37,544 bases of DNA from Deltaproteobacteria bacterium (GCA_019310535.1 JAFDED010000037.1:1-37544), one strand, 5' to 3'. Shown: positions 17,930 to 27,121, numbered from the stretch's first letter. The notes: generated by a model from the letters alone, not told the origin. Translations and numbers: made by a program.

Positions 17930-19147
17930 ATGGCTCATTTTCGACAATCGCAAAATCCCTATGGAATTCTGTTTTGGTGTTGGCTTATTTATGGGGCTTT
18001 ATATCTGGCCCGCCTCAACGTTGCGGCAGTTCTCCCTCTGCTGCGTGAAGAAATGGGGTATTCCTACGGCCAGGCAGGCCTGTTAATGTCTGGATTCTAT
18101 ATCATTTACGCGGCCAGTCAAATCCCGGCCGGCTATTTGGGAGACCGATTCTCTTCGCGGCTGGTTGCCGCCGGAGGAGCGCTGATTTCTTCTCTGGCCA
18201 ATTTAGGCTTTTCACTATCGCGCGCTTTCGTTTCGTTGCTTTTTTTCCAAGGGATGAGCGGAATGGGCCAAGCCGGAGGATGGGGTCCGAACATTCGCAT
18301 CATGGTTAACTGGTTTCCGGCTCATCGCTGGGGAACCGCCATCGGTCTTTTTTCCACCTCGGTCTCGGTCTTTACGGTTCTTGCTTATGTTCTTGCTGCC
18401 TCTGCGGCTGATAGATGGGGCTGGCGCTCCTCGTTTCAAATTCCGGCGATCATACTGTTTGCAGTCATCGCCATGTACATGATGGCCGTGCGCGATCGAC
18501 CTGCTGTTATAACCACGCATGCTGATTCTGCATCACTTGCTGGACAAGAAGTGATACGCCACGTTCCCTTCCGGAAGGTCATGACAGACCCGGGAATGTG
18601 GATTATCCTGGGTTCATACTGGACCCTTCAATATCTCACGTATGGCATATTGATCTGGTTCCCTTCATATATCAAGGAGACCTTTAACGTGGGCCTGACC
18701 AGCGCGGCCGCAATAGCGAGTCTGGTTCCGGTGATGGGCGTTTTGGCCAGGCCATTGGGAGGCTATATTTCCGATACGTGGTTTGGCGGAAGGCGCATGC
18801 CCATGATCGCTGGGGGTATGGCCGGGATTTTTTTGCTGTTGATGATACTGGCGGGACTGCGCAGTTTAAAATGGGTGGTGGTGATCCTTCCCTTGTTGGG
18901 CATCGCCACGCAGTTTTTCCACCCATTATATTACGCCCTGCCGGCCGAGCTTTTAAGTTCGGAAGCGGCCAGCACAGGATCGGGTTTTCTGGATGCCGGG
19001 GGACACCTGGCCAGTATCCTGGCCACTCTGGCCACTGGGCTGCTGCTGGATGCCACCGGCTCCTATCGGCTTATACTGCTTTCTTTTGCCGCGGCCGCAT
19101 TATTCGGGTTTATAATTTCTTTGAAGATTCCAGATGTATCTCGCTGA
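17930..19147 (+). CDS. MFS transporter
   Basis: Twelve-helix major facilitator, about 405 residues, inner membrane. The loop between helices 2 and 3 carries the MFS signature as GYLGDRFSSR. GGWGPNIRIMVNWFPAHRWG after helix 4 resembles the anion/organophosphate group (GlpT/ExuT-like sugar acid and organic acid carriers), so an anionic substrate is likely. GGAGG lies 10 nt before ATG 17930; the ATG at 17906 has no such site. It faces the acyl-CoA synthetase gene convergently. An organic acid carrier near an acyl-CoA synthetase and TctABC fits an acid-utilising locus, but the substrate cannot be told from sequence. Confidence 0.85.
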   Translation: MAHFRQSQNPYGILFWCWLIYGALYLARLNVAAVLPLLREEMGYSYGQAGLLMSGFYIIYAASQIPAGYLGDRFSSRLVAAGGALISSLANLGFSLSRAFVSLLFFQGMSGMGQAGGWGPNIRIMVNWFPAHRWGTAIGLFSTSVSVFTVLAYVLAASAADRWGWRSSFQIPAIILFAVIAMYMMAVRDRPAVITTHADSASLAGQEVIRHVPFRKVMTDPGMWIILGSYWTLQYLTYGILIWFPSYIKETFNVGLTSAAAIASLVPVMGVLARPLGGYISDTWFGGRRMPMIAGGMAGIFLLLMILAGLRSLKWVVVILPLLGIATQFFHPLYYALPAELLSSEAASTGSGFLDAGGHLASILATLATGLLLDATGSYRLILLSFAAAALFGFIISLKIPDVSR

Positions 19148-19362
19148 TATTAAAGGAAGATAATAAACCATTTATTCAAAGTTACGACCGCAACCTTCAT
19201 GCACCTCCATTAACATGTCGGTGGAGTGGCTCTTTTTGTGTTAAGCGAATCGGTGGCCTTCCGGAAGCACGCTGTCCTTTTCTTCGGATAATGGTTGATT
19301 CAAAAGGAAGTGACACACGGTGATTAGGAAATAATCCTTCGCCGTGGTGCCGCTGTTACCAG

Positions 19363-21504
19363 CTAACCGGAGGCTTGGGATGCCGAAGGCCTTTTGAGCA
19401 AAATTCTACTGTCGGCAACTACACATCCCTTACCTTCGGGGTAAACGATGAGAGGATTGATGTCCAGTTCATCTATCTCCTGGTGATTAGAAACCAACTG
19501 AGACAGGCGCAGGATGCAGTCTTCGATGGCTCGTATATCGGCTGCGGGCTGGCCTCGGTAGCCTTTGAGCAGTTCGTGCGATTTGACGGAGCGCACCATG
19601 ACCTCGGCACTGGCGCGCCACATGGGAGCGAGACGGAATGATACGTCTTTGAAAATTTCCACCAATGTCCCCCCCAAGCCGAACATACAAAGGGCCCCAA
19701 ACTTGCGGTCCCGTTTACTCCCCAGTATGACTTCGATACCCTTGTTCGCCATTTTCTGGACAAATATACCGTGAATTCGTGCATCCGGATGCCGTTCGCG
19801 GATGTTCCCCACGATGGTTTCATACGCTTTTCGGGCCTGGTACTCCGTGCGAATATTGAGCTTAATGCCGCCCACGTCGAATTTGTGCACTATGTCCGGA
19901 GAGGAGATTTTCATAGCCACCGGCGGTTTGAGCTCTCGAAGGACCTCCTTTAACTGAGAAGGGTTATGGATAAGGCGGCTTGGAAGGATAGGAAATCCAT
20001 ACATTTCCAGCAACTGGTTGGCCTCGAACTCCATCAAATAACGGTAGTCGTGATCACCTGAAAATCTTTGGATTAATCGCTCGGCTTTCTCGCGGTCAAC
20101 CGGAAGACCCTCGAACTCTCGATGGGGGATGTTCAGAATCTCGGTGAATCGGCACATACTGGCCAAGGACCGTACCGCCGCTTCGGGAAAGGGATAATTG
20201 GGAATGCCGTGAGTCTCCAGATACTCAACGCCTTTAGAGACATCCACTACGCCCATAAAGGAACATGTAACCGGTTTTGCAACGCCCGAGGTAACACGGG
20301 GTATGATTTCAGCCGTTTCCATAATGTCCGTCATGGACTGGGGAGTGAGGATAATCACGGCGCAATCTACGTTCTTATCCATCAAAACCGCCCGAATAGC
20401 CGCCTCGTACCGGTCATGCTTCGCATCACCGATGATATCCACCGGATTTTGGATGTTGGCCGTAGGGGGCAGACTTCTCTGGAGCAGTTCTGTTGTTTTA
20501 GCAGTTAAAGAGGCCAGCTGGAGCCCATGGCGGATGGATGCATCGGTAGCCATGATACCCGGCCCCCCCGCATTAGTAATGATGGCAACCTTGCGCCCAC
20601 GGGGCATAGACTGCGTTGAAAAAGCGTTCGCGCAATCGAACAACTCCTCGATAGTCTCCAGCCTCTGGATGCCGCTCTGATAAAAGATTGCATCGTAGAC
20701 CGCGTCAGATCCGGCCAGGGAACCCGTGTGTGAAGATGCAGCGCGAGCACCTTCCTCGGACCGTCCTGATTTGAGCGCCAGGATCGGTTTCTCAAACTCC
20801 CAGGTGATCCTGGAGGCCTTCTCGATGAACTTCCGGCCATCGGTAATGTCTTCCAGGTACATGAGGATGACGTCAGTGTACGGGTCGTTCCCCAGGTACT
20901 CCAGCAGATCGATTTCGTTGATGTCAGCCTTGTTACCGAAGCTCACAAACTTGCTGAATCCGATTTTTCGACCTCCGGCAAAATCCAGAACAGCGGTGCA
21001 CAGAGCGCCGGATTGGGAAATGAATGCAATGTTGCCGGGGAGGGGCATCCATCGGGAGAAGCTGGCGTTCATGCTGACGGTTTCGTGGGTGTTGATTACC
21101 CCAAGGCAGTTGGGTCCGATCAGTGGTATACCGTGCTTGCGAACCAGGTTCCGGACGCGGTTCTCCAGTTCCGCTCCCTCTCCGCCGATCTCTTTGAAAC
21201 CCGCCGAAATAATGATTAGGCCTTTTACGCCTTTCTGGGCGGCCTCTTCAATAACCTGAGGAACTGACCGAGCCGGCACAATAATGATCCCCAGGTCCAC
21301 AGGCCCGGAGATATCAGCCAATGATTGATAGCAGGGCACACTATTGATATACTGCGCTCTGGGGTTCACCGGGTAAACGACTCCTTGAAATTCTGCGTTC
21401 ACGACGTTGCGGAAGACATCATTTCCAACGCTTCCCTTGCGTGAAGACGCTCCAACGATGGCAATGGAACGAGGCCCCATTATCGCGTTGATATCTCTTT
21501 CCAT
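19363..21504 (-). CDS. Acyl-CoA synthetase, NDP-forming (ADP-forming acetyl-CoA ligase type)
   Basis: Single-chain fused enzyme of 713 residues interconverting an acyl-CoA + ADP + Pi and the acid + ATP + CoA. Domain order: a CoA-binding domain with IVGASSRKGSVGND (16-29); a succinyl-CoA ligase-like part with SQSGAL and the phospho-His in SSHTGSLAG (His259); and a C-terminal ATP-grasp part (from about 480) with FGLGGTLVEIFKDVSFRLAP and DELDINPL. The AAGGAG 7 nt before ATG 21504 fixes the start. It is read divergently from tctC across a 385-bp gap. It could activate the acid taken up by Tct or conserve energy as ATP from an acyl-CoA. The acyl specificity is unknown. Confidence 0.92.
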   Translation of the reverse strand: MERDINAIMGPRSIAIVGASSRKGSVGNDVFRNVVNAEFQGVVYPVNPRAQYINSVPCYQSLADISGPVDLGIIIVPARSVPQVIEEAAQKGVKGLIIISAGFKEIGGEGAELENRVRNLVRKHGIPLIGPNCLGVINTHETVSMNASFSRWMPLPGNIAFISQSGALCTAVLDFAGGRKIGFSKFVSFGNKADINEIDLLEYLGNDPYTDVILMYLEDITDGRKFIEKASRITWEFEKPILALKSGRSEEGARAASSHTGSLAGSDAVYDAIFYQSGIQRLETIEELFDCANAFSTQSMPRGRKVAIITNAGGPGIMATDASIRHGLQLASLTAKTTELLQRSLPPTANIQNPVDIIGDAKHDRYEAAIRAVLMDKNVDCAVIILTPQSMTDIMETAEIIPRVTSGVAKPVTCSFMGVVDVSKGVEYLETHGIPNYPFPEAAVRSLASMCRFTEILNIPHREFEGLPVDREKAERLIQRFSGDHDYRYLMEFEANQLLEMYGFPILPSRLIHNPSQLKEVLRELKPPVAMKISSPDIVHKFDVGGIKLNIRTEYQARKAYETIVGNIRERHPDARIHGIFVQKMANKGIEVILGSKRDRKFGALCMFGLGGTLVEIFKDVSFRLAPMWRASAEVMVRSVKSHELLKGYRGQPAADIRAIEDCILRLSQLVSNHQEIDELDINPLIVYPEGKGCVVADSRILLKRPSASQASG

Positions 21505-21889
21505 TATTTAACTCCTTCAAGGTGCAACATGAATTATACCGATGTATCATTATTCAGGGATATGGAATATCATCATACCCCCCTTTTCTTTTTTTGTCTA
21601 TATTTTGGAATAAGGACGGAAGGAGGTCATCTAGAAAACCGAGGGTAAGTTTTTATTGACAACCTCCCGGTAATTTGCTAATCATTGGAGTCATTCAGGA
21701 ATTGCACCCGCGTGGCATGAAAATGGTTATGTATAATGGTTGGCAGGGCAGGGGTTATCCCCGCCTGAATCCCTTGTGTCATATCAAACGCCAGGAAGTT
21801 CACAGGTAATATTTCTTTTTTAATGAAGTATATGATATGCTGAAACCCATTAAAGCTAACCCATAACCCATTGAAAAGGAGGACGTATC
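21505..21889. other. Divergent control region between the acyl-CoA synthetase and tct genes
   Basis: No gene is seen in these 385 bp. TTGACA (21656-21661) with AATCAT 18 nt later (21680-21685) is a possible weak plus-strand promoter. TATAAT at 21732-21737 lacks a good -35. The region is AT-rich with T tracts. No adjacent regulator gene exists, so control of this divergon, if any, comes from elsewhere. Confidence 0.4.
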
Positions 21890-22900
21890 ATGCTGAAAAT
21901 TACGAGGGTCTATCGGTTATCACTTATGGCTGTGGCAGCCATGCTGGCATTGTTCTTTGTAATGCAGGGAACCATGCATGCAGCGGAAAAGCCTAAAGAT
22001 TTTCCGACACGGCCGATAATGATTATCGTGCCCTATGGAGCAGGAGGTGGTTCCGATCAACTGACACGCGCCTTCGCAATATCTTTTGAGAAGATCGTCG
22101 GGGTGCCGGTCACTGTGGTAAACAAGCCGGGTGGTGGTGGAGTGGCTGGACTGTCCGATTTTTTCGCGGCCCCTCCTGATGGCTATACACTGATAGAGCA
22201 TATTGACGATGCGGCCACATTGTACGCGGCCGGAAGGATCAAAGAGAATCCATCAAAGGATTGGTTCCCCCTGGCCATCTGTCAAATTACCTTCAACCAG
22301 CTCTATGTCAGGCCAGACGACAAGAGATTCGCCGCCTGGGACGATTTCCTGAAGTATGCCAAAAAACATCCGGGAAAGGTCTCAATTGCAAACGTGGCAC
22401 ACAAGGGTTCCATGGAGCGAATTGTCATGAACCAGCTTATGGAAGCCCTGGGATTTAAGGTTACGCAGATAAGCTTCGACAAACCCACAGAGAGGTATGG
22501 CGCATTAGTCGGCGGGCATGTAGATGTGCTCTTCGAGCAGCCGGGAGATGTTCGACGCTATATTGAAGCAAACAAAATGAAGCCGATCCTCACCATGCTC
22601 AATGAGCGCCCCAGTGCTTTTCCCGACGCACCCAGCTATAAGGACATCGGGGTTGACTTAAAACCGCTGTATCGCTTCCGAGGATTCTTCATCCGAAAAG
22701 GCGTGCCAGAGAACCGTGTAAAGTGGCTGGAGGAAGCCTGTCGAAAAGCATTCAATTCTGAAAGTTTCCAGAAATTTAACCGCAGCAAATATATGCACCT
22801 CATCGATAGCTACCGTGATGTGGAGGGGGGGAAAAAGCTTGTTCGAGACACAGTAGAAACATATAAGGCCATGTACAAAAAGCTGGGAATCATCAAGTAA
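21890..22900 (+). CDS. tctC: Tripartite tricarboxylate transporter substrate-binding protein
   Basis: Periplasmic solute-binding protein of the TctC/Bug family, 336 residues, delivering a carboxylate to TctAB. An N-terminal signal peptide runs to about residue 30 (VMQGTMHA-AE). The mature part begins with the family signature FPTRPIMIIVPYGAGGGSDQ, and VVNKPGGGGVAGL and AAPPDGYTL follow. GGAGG lies 8 nt before the ATG. In this family the two beta-alpha loops around the first signature and the AxPDGYT loop bind the ligand's carboxylate, so the ligand is a carboxylic acid; its identity is open. It is first in the transporter operon and separated from tctB by a strong hairpin. Confidence 0.93.
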   Translation: MLKITRVYRLSLMAVAAMLALFFVMQGTMHAAEKPKDFPTRPIMIIVPYGAGGGSDQLTRAFAISFEKIVGVPVTVVNKPGGGGVAGLSDFFAAPPDGYTLIEHIDDAATLYAAGRIKENPSKDWFPLAICQITFNQLYVRPDDKRFAAWDDFLKYAKKHPGKVSIANVAHKGSMERIVMNQLMEALGFKVTQISFDKPTERYGALVGGHVDVLFEQPGDVRRYIEANKMKPILTMLNERPSAFPDAPSYKDIGVDLKPLYRFRGFFIRKGVPENRVKWLEEACRKAFNSESFQKFNRSKYMHLIDSYRDVEGGKKLVRDTVETYKAMYKKLGIIK

Positions 22901-22916
22901 TTCCTGGCTCAACATA

Positions 22917-22947
22917 ATCCAGGGCCTTTTAAACGGCCCTGGATTTT
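22917..22947 (+). terminator. Strong hairpin between tctC and tctB (partial terminator)
   Basis: ATCCAGGGCC (22917-22926) pairs perfectly with GGCCCTGGAT (22935-22944) over an 8-nt loop and is followed by a short T tract. It lies 16 bp after tctC and 22 bp before tctB. A leaky terminator or 3' stabiliser here would make binding protein exceed the membrane subunits, as is common for such operons. Confidence 0.8.
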
Positions 22948-22965
22948 ACAATAGGTAGATAATTC

Positions 22966-23514
22966 ATGCCAAAACTTCGGGAATTAAGGGGTCCTCTTCT
23001 CGAGATCACCTTATGGCTCGCTCTTGCCATAACCGCCTTTGCTCTGACGTATCAATTCAACGAACCTTTGCCTCAGTACCGCTTCGGGGCAACGGGATGG
23101 CCTCGCGCCCTTATCTCTCTCCTTATAATCTTTGCCTTTTTTGAACTGTTCTCAAGATATCACAAGATGACCTATCAAGTTATGGGCAAGAGCAACAAAG
23201 GCATATTTCCTGAAATTATAAGTGCTGATCTCCTGATCAACATTAAGCGGCTGGCCACCTTTCTCCTTCCTTTAATATTTTTACTCTTGATGCCTCGTAT
23301 GGGCTATTACGTTATCACTCCGTTCTTTCTTGCAGGATACATGTTTTTACTTGGTGAACGGAGGCTTTTCAATCTCGTGCTGACCACTTTTTTCATCTAC
23401 CTTTTCACTCTAGCTGTATTCACTAAGCTGCTTTTTGTATCTCTTCCTGTGGGGAATTGGCCTGGATTTTACGAAATAAACAATCTCATGCTTTCGCTGA
23501 TAAAGGGCTTATAA
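22966..23514 (+). CDS. tctB: Tripartite tricarboxylate transporter small membrane subunit
   Basis: 182 residues with four to five predicted membrane helices: LLEITLWLALAITAFALTY, ALISLLIIFAFFELF, RLATFLLPLIFLLLM, a segment around TPFFLAGYMFLLG, and LVLTTFFIYLFTLAVFTKLL. This is the normal TctB layout and size; sequence signatures are weak in this family and the assignment rests mainly on its place between tctC and tctA. Its end lies 9 bp before the tctA start. Confidence 0.85.
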   Translation: MPKLRELRGPLLEITLWLALAITAFALTYQFNEPLPQYRFGATGWPRALISLLIIFAFFELFSRYHKMTYQVMGKSNKGIFPEIISADLLINIKRLATFLLPLIFLLLMPRMGYYVITPFFLAGYMFLLGERRLFNLVLTTFFIYLFTLAVFTKLLFVSLPVGNWPGFYEINNLMLSLIKGL

Positions 23515-23523
23515 GGTTTTACC

Positions 23524-25011
23524 ATGTCCGATTTTTTGCTGGGTTTGACAAATCTGGTCACTGATCCCCTGGCTGTTCTTCTTTTTTTTGGAGCCCTTAT
23601 ATTGGGGTTATTCTTTGCAGCCATCCCGGGTATCAATATGCTGACTCTGGGTGCCATCATCTTGCCTTTCACCGCATACCTCAGCCCTACTCACGCCATC
23701 ATGATCTACGGAGTCATTTACGTTTCCGGTACTTACGGAGGGGCGGTGATGGCTATCCTTTTCAACATCCCCGGGTCTGCAGAGAATGCCCCTACTGCAT
23801 TCGACGGGTATCCCATGACTCAACAGGGAAAGTCTGGGAAGGCCATCGGAGCGGCCGTGACCTCATCGTCTCTTGGAGGCACCCTCTCCGCCATTTTAAT
23901 GATGCTGGCAGCACCTTCTGTGGCTGGATGGGCCGTACACGCTTTCGGTCCACCGGAGATGTTCTCTCTTATCTTCTTTGGCCTTGCGGTGGCAGCTTCG
24001 GTAGGAGGAAGTTCCCCTTGGAAAGGATGGATTTCCGTCATCCTGGGACTTTTAATCGCAACGGTGGGTACCGATCCTGCAGGGGGGATTCCCCGCTTTG
24101 CCTTCGGGACCTATTACCTGCAAGCTGGCATTCACTTCATACCGCTCATCCTTGGATTTTTTGCAATCTCCGAGGTCTTTGTCCAGGGGGAGAGGATGAT
24201 CACCAAGGTTTACAAAGCCCCCAAGGTTGGATTGGAATTTCCCTCCTTGAAAGAGCTTTTTGACCTTAAGTTTGCAATATTACGATCCTGGCTCCTGGGC
24301 TTTTTTGCCGGCGTTTTGCCTGGCATTGGGGCAACACTTGCAGCCTTTCTCAGTTACAATGAGGCGATTCGATGGTCCAAGCACCCCGAGCGCTTCGGGA
24401 AGGGAGAACTGGAGGGTGTGGTAGCCTCAGAGACGGCCAACAACTCCGCCTGTGGTGGTGCGATGATCCCCCTGCTTGCTCTCGGACTTCCGGGGGGGGC
24501 TGTAACGGCAATGATGATGAGCGTTTTTATGATCCATGGCATGGAACCCGGACCTCTGATCATGGTACGCGCCAAGGAACTGGTCTGGGTTGTGTTTGTG
24601 GCCATGTTTCTTGCCAACCTGTGTATATTTTTCCTGGGGTACATCGAGACCAAGACCATCGTGAACCTTCTTCGAATACCGTTCAGAATCCTTGCACCGG
24701 CTATCATGCTCCTTGCGACCATCGGATCCTTTGCCCTGAGAAATCTCCTTTTGGACGTCTGGGTCATGTTTGCTGCCGGGATTGCAGGCTATTTCCTTCG
24801 TCGCTCTGGATATGCTATACCAGGAATAGTCCTGGGCGTTATTCTTGGGCAGATCGGAGAATCCGCGTTTGTGAAAACAATGCAGCTATTCCATTACAAC
24901 CTGCTGGGTTTCGTTGGAAGACCCATTGCAGCAGGCCTTCTTTTTCTCGGAATGGCAAGCATCATATACAACATCGTGAAGCCAAAGAGAGCCATTCAAA
25001 GGGCCTTTTGA
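23524..25011 (+). CDS. tctA: Tripartite tricarboxylate transporter large membrane subunit
   Basis: 495 residues, the standard TctA length, with 10-12 membrane helices; it forms the secondary-transport pore. Conserved family segments are visible: IPGINMLTLGAIILPFT, YGGAVMAILFNIPGSAENAP, PFRILAP, FFAGVLPGIGATLAAFLSYN and SETANNSACGGAMIPLLALG. It should use an ion gradient to import the carboxylate bound by TctC. The protein appears complete at both ends. A second copy of its last four helices lies directly downstream in the same frame after the TGA. Confidence 0.95.
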   Translation: MSDFLLGLTNLVTDPLAVLLFFGALILGLFFAAIPGINMLTLGAIILPFTAYLSPTHAIMIYGVIYVSGTYGGAVMAILFNIPGSAENAPTAFDGYPMTQQGKSGKAIGAAVTSSSLGGTLSAILMMLAAPSVAGWAVHAFGPPEMFSLIFFGLAVAASVGGSSPWKGWISVILGLLIATVGTDPAGGIPRFAFGTYYLQAGIHFIPLILGFFAISEVFVQGERMITKVYKAPKVGLEFPSLKELFDLKFAILRSWLLGFFAGVLPGIGATLAAFLSYNEAIRWSKHPERFGKGELEGVVASETANNSACGGAMIPLLALGLPGGAVTAMMMSVFMIHGMEPGPLIMVRAKELVWVVFVAMFLANLCIFFLGYIETKTIVNLLRIPFRILAPAIMLLATIGSFALRNLLLDVWVMFAAGIAGYFLRRSGYAIPGIVLGVILGQIGESAFVKTMQLFHYNLLGFVGRPIAAGLLFLGMASIIYNIVKPKRAIQRAF

Positions 25012-25380
25012 TCAGGACTCTTCTCGTTAATTTTTTTCCCTCTTCATTTGGCATCGGGCATCACCCTGTTTTGTTTCCTGGGCGCGTATTCCAAAAGGAA
25101 CGTTATGTACGATGCTTGGGTAATGTTAGTGTTCGGAATCATCGGCTACTTCATGAAAAAGCACAATTACCCTGTAGCTCCGCTTGTATTGGGAATGGTC
25201 CTGGGCCCGCTGGCCGAGGACAAGTTCCTCTCATCCATGGTAAGCTCCCAAAATGATGTTTCCATCTTTTTTACCCGCCCCATAAGTTGCGGTATGCTCA
25301 TAGTTGCTGTTTGCTTCTTGCTATATCCCATTGTAATGGGCCTTATTAAAAAGAGACGATCTGTGATTGTGAAAAGCTGA
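25012..25380 (+). pseudogene. C-terminal fragment of a second TctA, in frame behind tctA
   Basis: After the tctA stop (TGA, 25009-25011) the same frame stays open for 122 codons. From about 25057 it encodes a segment clearly homologous to the end of TctA: FCFLGAYS, DAWVMLVFGIIGYFMKK, APLVLGMVLGPLAED and FFTRPISCGML. In an ungapped comparison about a third of the residues match the upstream TctA tail, so it is not a recent copy; it looks more like the tail of a typical paralog. The possible starts are TTG 25048 and ATG 25105, the latter with AGGA 5 nt upstream. It has three to four hydrophobic helices. It is probably a relic of recombination between two tctA genes. A short membrane protein with a role of its own cannot be excluded. 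Confidence 0.7.
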
Positions 25381-25555
25381 TAAACCTCGCTTTTCGGGCA
25401 AAGAAGCCGGGATTAATATTTTACCCCCCTGAGACCGAAAAAAAGAAAAAAATTTCAATGCAACTATATTTTTTTTGCTGCCTCTCTGGTAAATTTTCTT
25501 TACATTGAAGCAATGAGAGGGTTTATTTGTACTGAATCAAATCAAGGAGTTCGGC

Positions 25556-27007
25556 ATGGAAATCCAGGATAGAATGTGGGACGAGTCAGAATTCTTTCGT
25601 GTCAGGAAAGAAGTCCTTTCCCTGTGGCCCACCGGTCAGGATGTTGATCTGAAGGAGGCGGTTGAATTTCACCACACCCTGCCGGCGGAAAAGAACTTTG
25701 CCCTGGCTGTGCGAAAAGGCAGGCAGGATGGCCGAACGCTTCTTCAGCCCCGTGGCGGCGTGCCGCTGGTGGAGTGGCAGATCGAGCTTTTGCGATGCCT
25801 TCAGGACGAGGGAGGGGCGGACTTGCTCCCCATCACCACTGATACCTATACACGCAATCTTCGCCTGTCCGAGGCTCAGGATGGGCTGGAGCAGAGTCGG
25901 AGACAGGGCCGGGCCCTGCTGAACGGTCTGCCCATCGTCAATCATGGTGTGCGGGAAGTACGCCGTATAGTAGATGGGGTGACCCGGCCCATCATGATCC
26001 TGTCCGGGACGGCCTTTCCACGGATCACGGCGGAGGTGGGCCTGGCAGCAGGATGCACGGGCTTCCTTGGTGCCGGCATATCCTACACCATCAGCTATAC
26101 ACGCAACCTCCCTCTGGAAGAGGGGATCAGGAACTATCAGTACCTGGATCGGCTGGTCTCCTATTATAACGAGCATGGCGTCCACATACACCGTGAGCAA
26201 CCAGGCTTCCTGACGGGTACCCTTATTCCTCCCGGCCTGGGCATCGCCATCGCGGTCCTGGAGATGCTTCTGGCGGCCCGGCAGGGCGTTCGCCACTACA
26301 CTGTAGGCCTCTGCCAAAATCTGGATATCATCCAGGATGTTGCCGCCCTACGGGCCATGGATGAGGTCAGCCGGGAGTACCTGGATCGGTTCGGATATAA
26401 GGAATTCTTCTACACTGTAGCCTCCCATCACTGGATGCAGGCGTTCCCGGAGGACGAGGCACAGGCATATGCCATTATAGCGATGGGCAGCGCCATTGCT
26501 GTCCTTGGGGGCGCCACGCAGATGATTACAAAAACGACCCATGAGGCCTGTGGAATCCCCACCAAAGAGGCAAACGCCCGGGCCCTTCGTGCATGCAGCC
26601 AGGTGGTCCGGATGTTGCACAATAACCGCCTCCCCATGGATGAAGGGGCCTTGCTGGAAAAGGCCATGATCATCCGAGAGGCCGGGATATTGCTGGACCG
26701 AGCGCTGGAGCTCGGGGACGGCGATTTCGCCCGCGCAGCCACCAGAGGATTTCAGGCCGGCATTCTCGATATCCCCTGGGCCCCCAGCACGTATGCGCAG
26801 GGGAAAGTTATCACGGCCCGGGACAGGGGCGGCGCCATTCGCTACGTGTCCATGGGAAACCTTCCGCTGGATACGGAAATCAGGGAATTTCACCGGGAAA
26901 AACTGGGGGAGAGAATGCGCAAGGAACCGGATCTCAGAGATTACGAAATGGCAATGTACGACATAACAGAGATGAGCCGGCCGGTAGTGGGCGCGTCTGT
27001 TACGTAA
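25556..27007 (+). CDS. Glutamate mutase epsilon-like (GlmE/MutE) protein with altered substrate pocket
   Basis: 483 residues, the exact length of glutamate (methylaspartate) mutase epsilon chain, the catalytic barrel that works with the B12-binding GlmS. The framework is clear: WPTGQDVDLKEAVEF, LPAEKNFA, LLRCLQDEGGADLLP, LNIIQ-type DIIQDVAALRAMDE, THEACGIPTKEANARA. Using clostridial GlmE numbering, recalled from the published structure and collinear here without gaps, Arg66, Arg100, Tyr177, Tyr181, Lys326 and Glu330 are kept. Arg149 of the substrate arginine claw is Leu (ILSGTAF), His150 is Ser, and Glu171, which contacts the amino group of glutamate, is Leu (TGFLGAG). So a B12 radical mutase fold with a different substrate is likely. 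No glmS, glmL or methylaspartase gene is in the window. AAGGAG precedes ATG 25556. It lies 175 bp after the tct genes. Confidence 0.88.
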   Translation: MEIQDRMWDESEFFRVRKEVLSLWPTGQDVDLKEAVEFHHTLPAEKNFALAVRKGRQDGRTLLQPRGGVPLVEWQIELLRCLQDEGGADLLPITTDTYTRNLRLSEAQDGLEQSRRQGRALLNGLPIVNHGVREVRRIVDGVTRPIMILSGTAFPRITAEVGLAAGCTGFLGAGISYTISYTRNLPLEEGIRNYQYLDRLVSYYNEHGVHIHREQPGFLTGTLIPPGLGIAIAVLEMLLAARQGVRHYTVGLCQNLDIIQDVAALRAMDEVSREYLDRFGYKEFFYTVASHHWMQAFPEDEAQAYAIIAMGSAIAVLGGATQMITKTTHEACGIPTKEANARALRACSQVVRMLHNNRLPMDEGALLEKAMIIREAGILLDRALELGDGDFARAATRGFQAGILDIPWAPSTYAQGKVITARDRGGAIRYVSMGNLPLDTEIREFHREKLGERMRKEPDLRDYEMAMYDITEMSRPVVGASVT

Positions 27008-27121
27008 TTGTTATGTAAGAGTTGCACTCTCGGACCATAAAATGGTTGATATGCCGTCTAAGACATTTCACACATGATGTATCCAGGATGAATGGGCATG
27101 GAGCCATGAAGGATGATGTCC

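Noticed and set aside
24372..25256. 294-codon frame overlapping tctA and the fragment
   Set aside because: It is a +2 frame shadow rich in Cys, Arg and Gly; the tctA frame has the family motifs.
25009..25380. Selenocysteine or readthrough fusion of TctA with the downstream tail
   Set aside because: TctA is already full length, the extension would duplicate its last helices, and no hairpin typical of a selenocysteine signal was noticed after the TGA.
25556..27007. Trimethylamine methyltransferase (MttB) as identity of the mutase-like protein
   Set aside because: No pyrrolysine TAG codon or MttB motifs; the collinear match to GlmE over the whole length is decisive.
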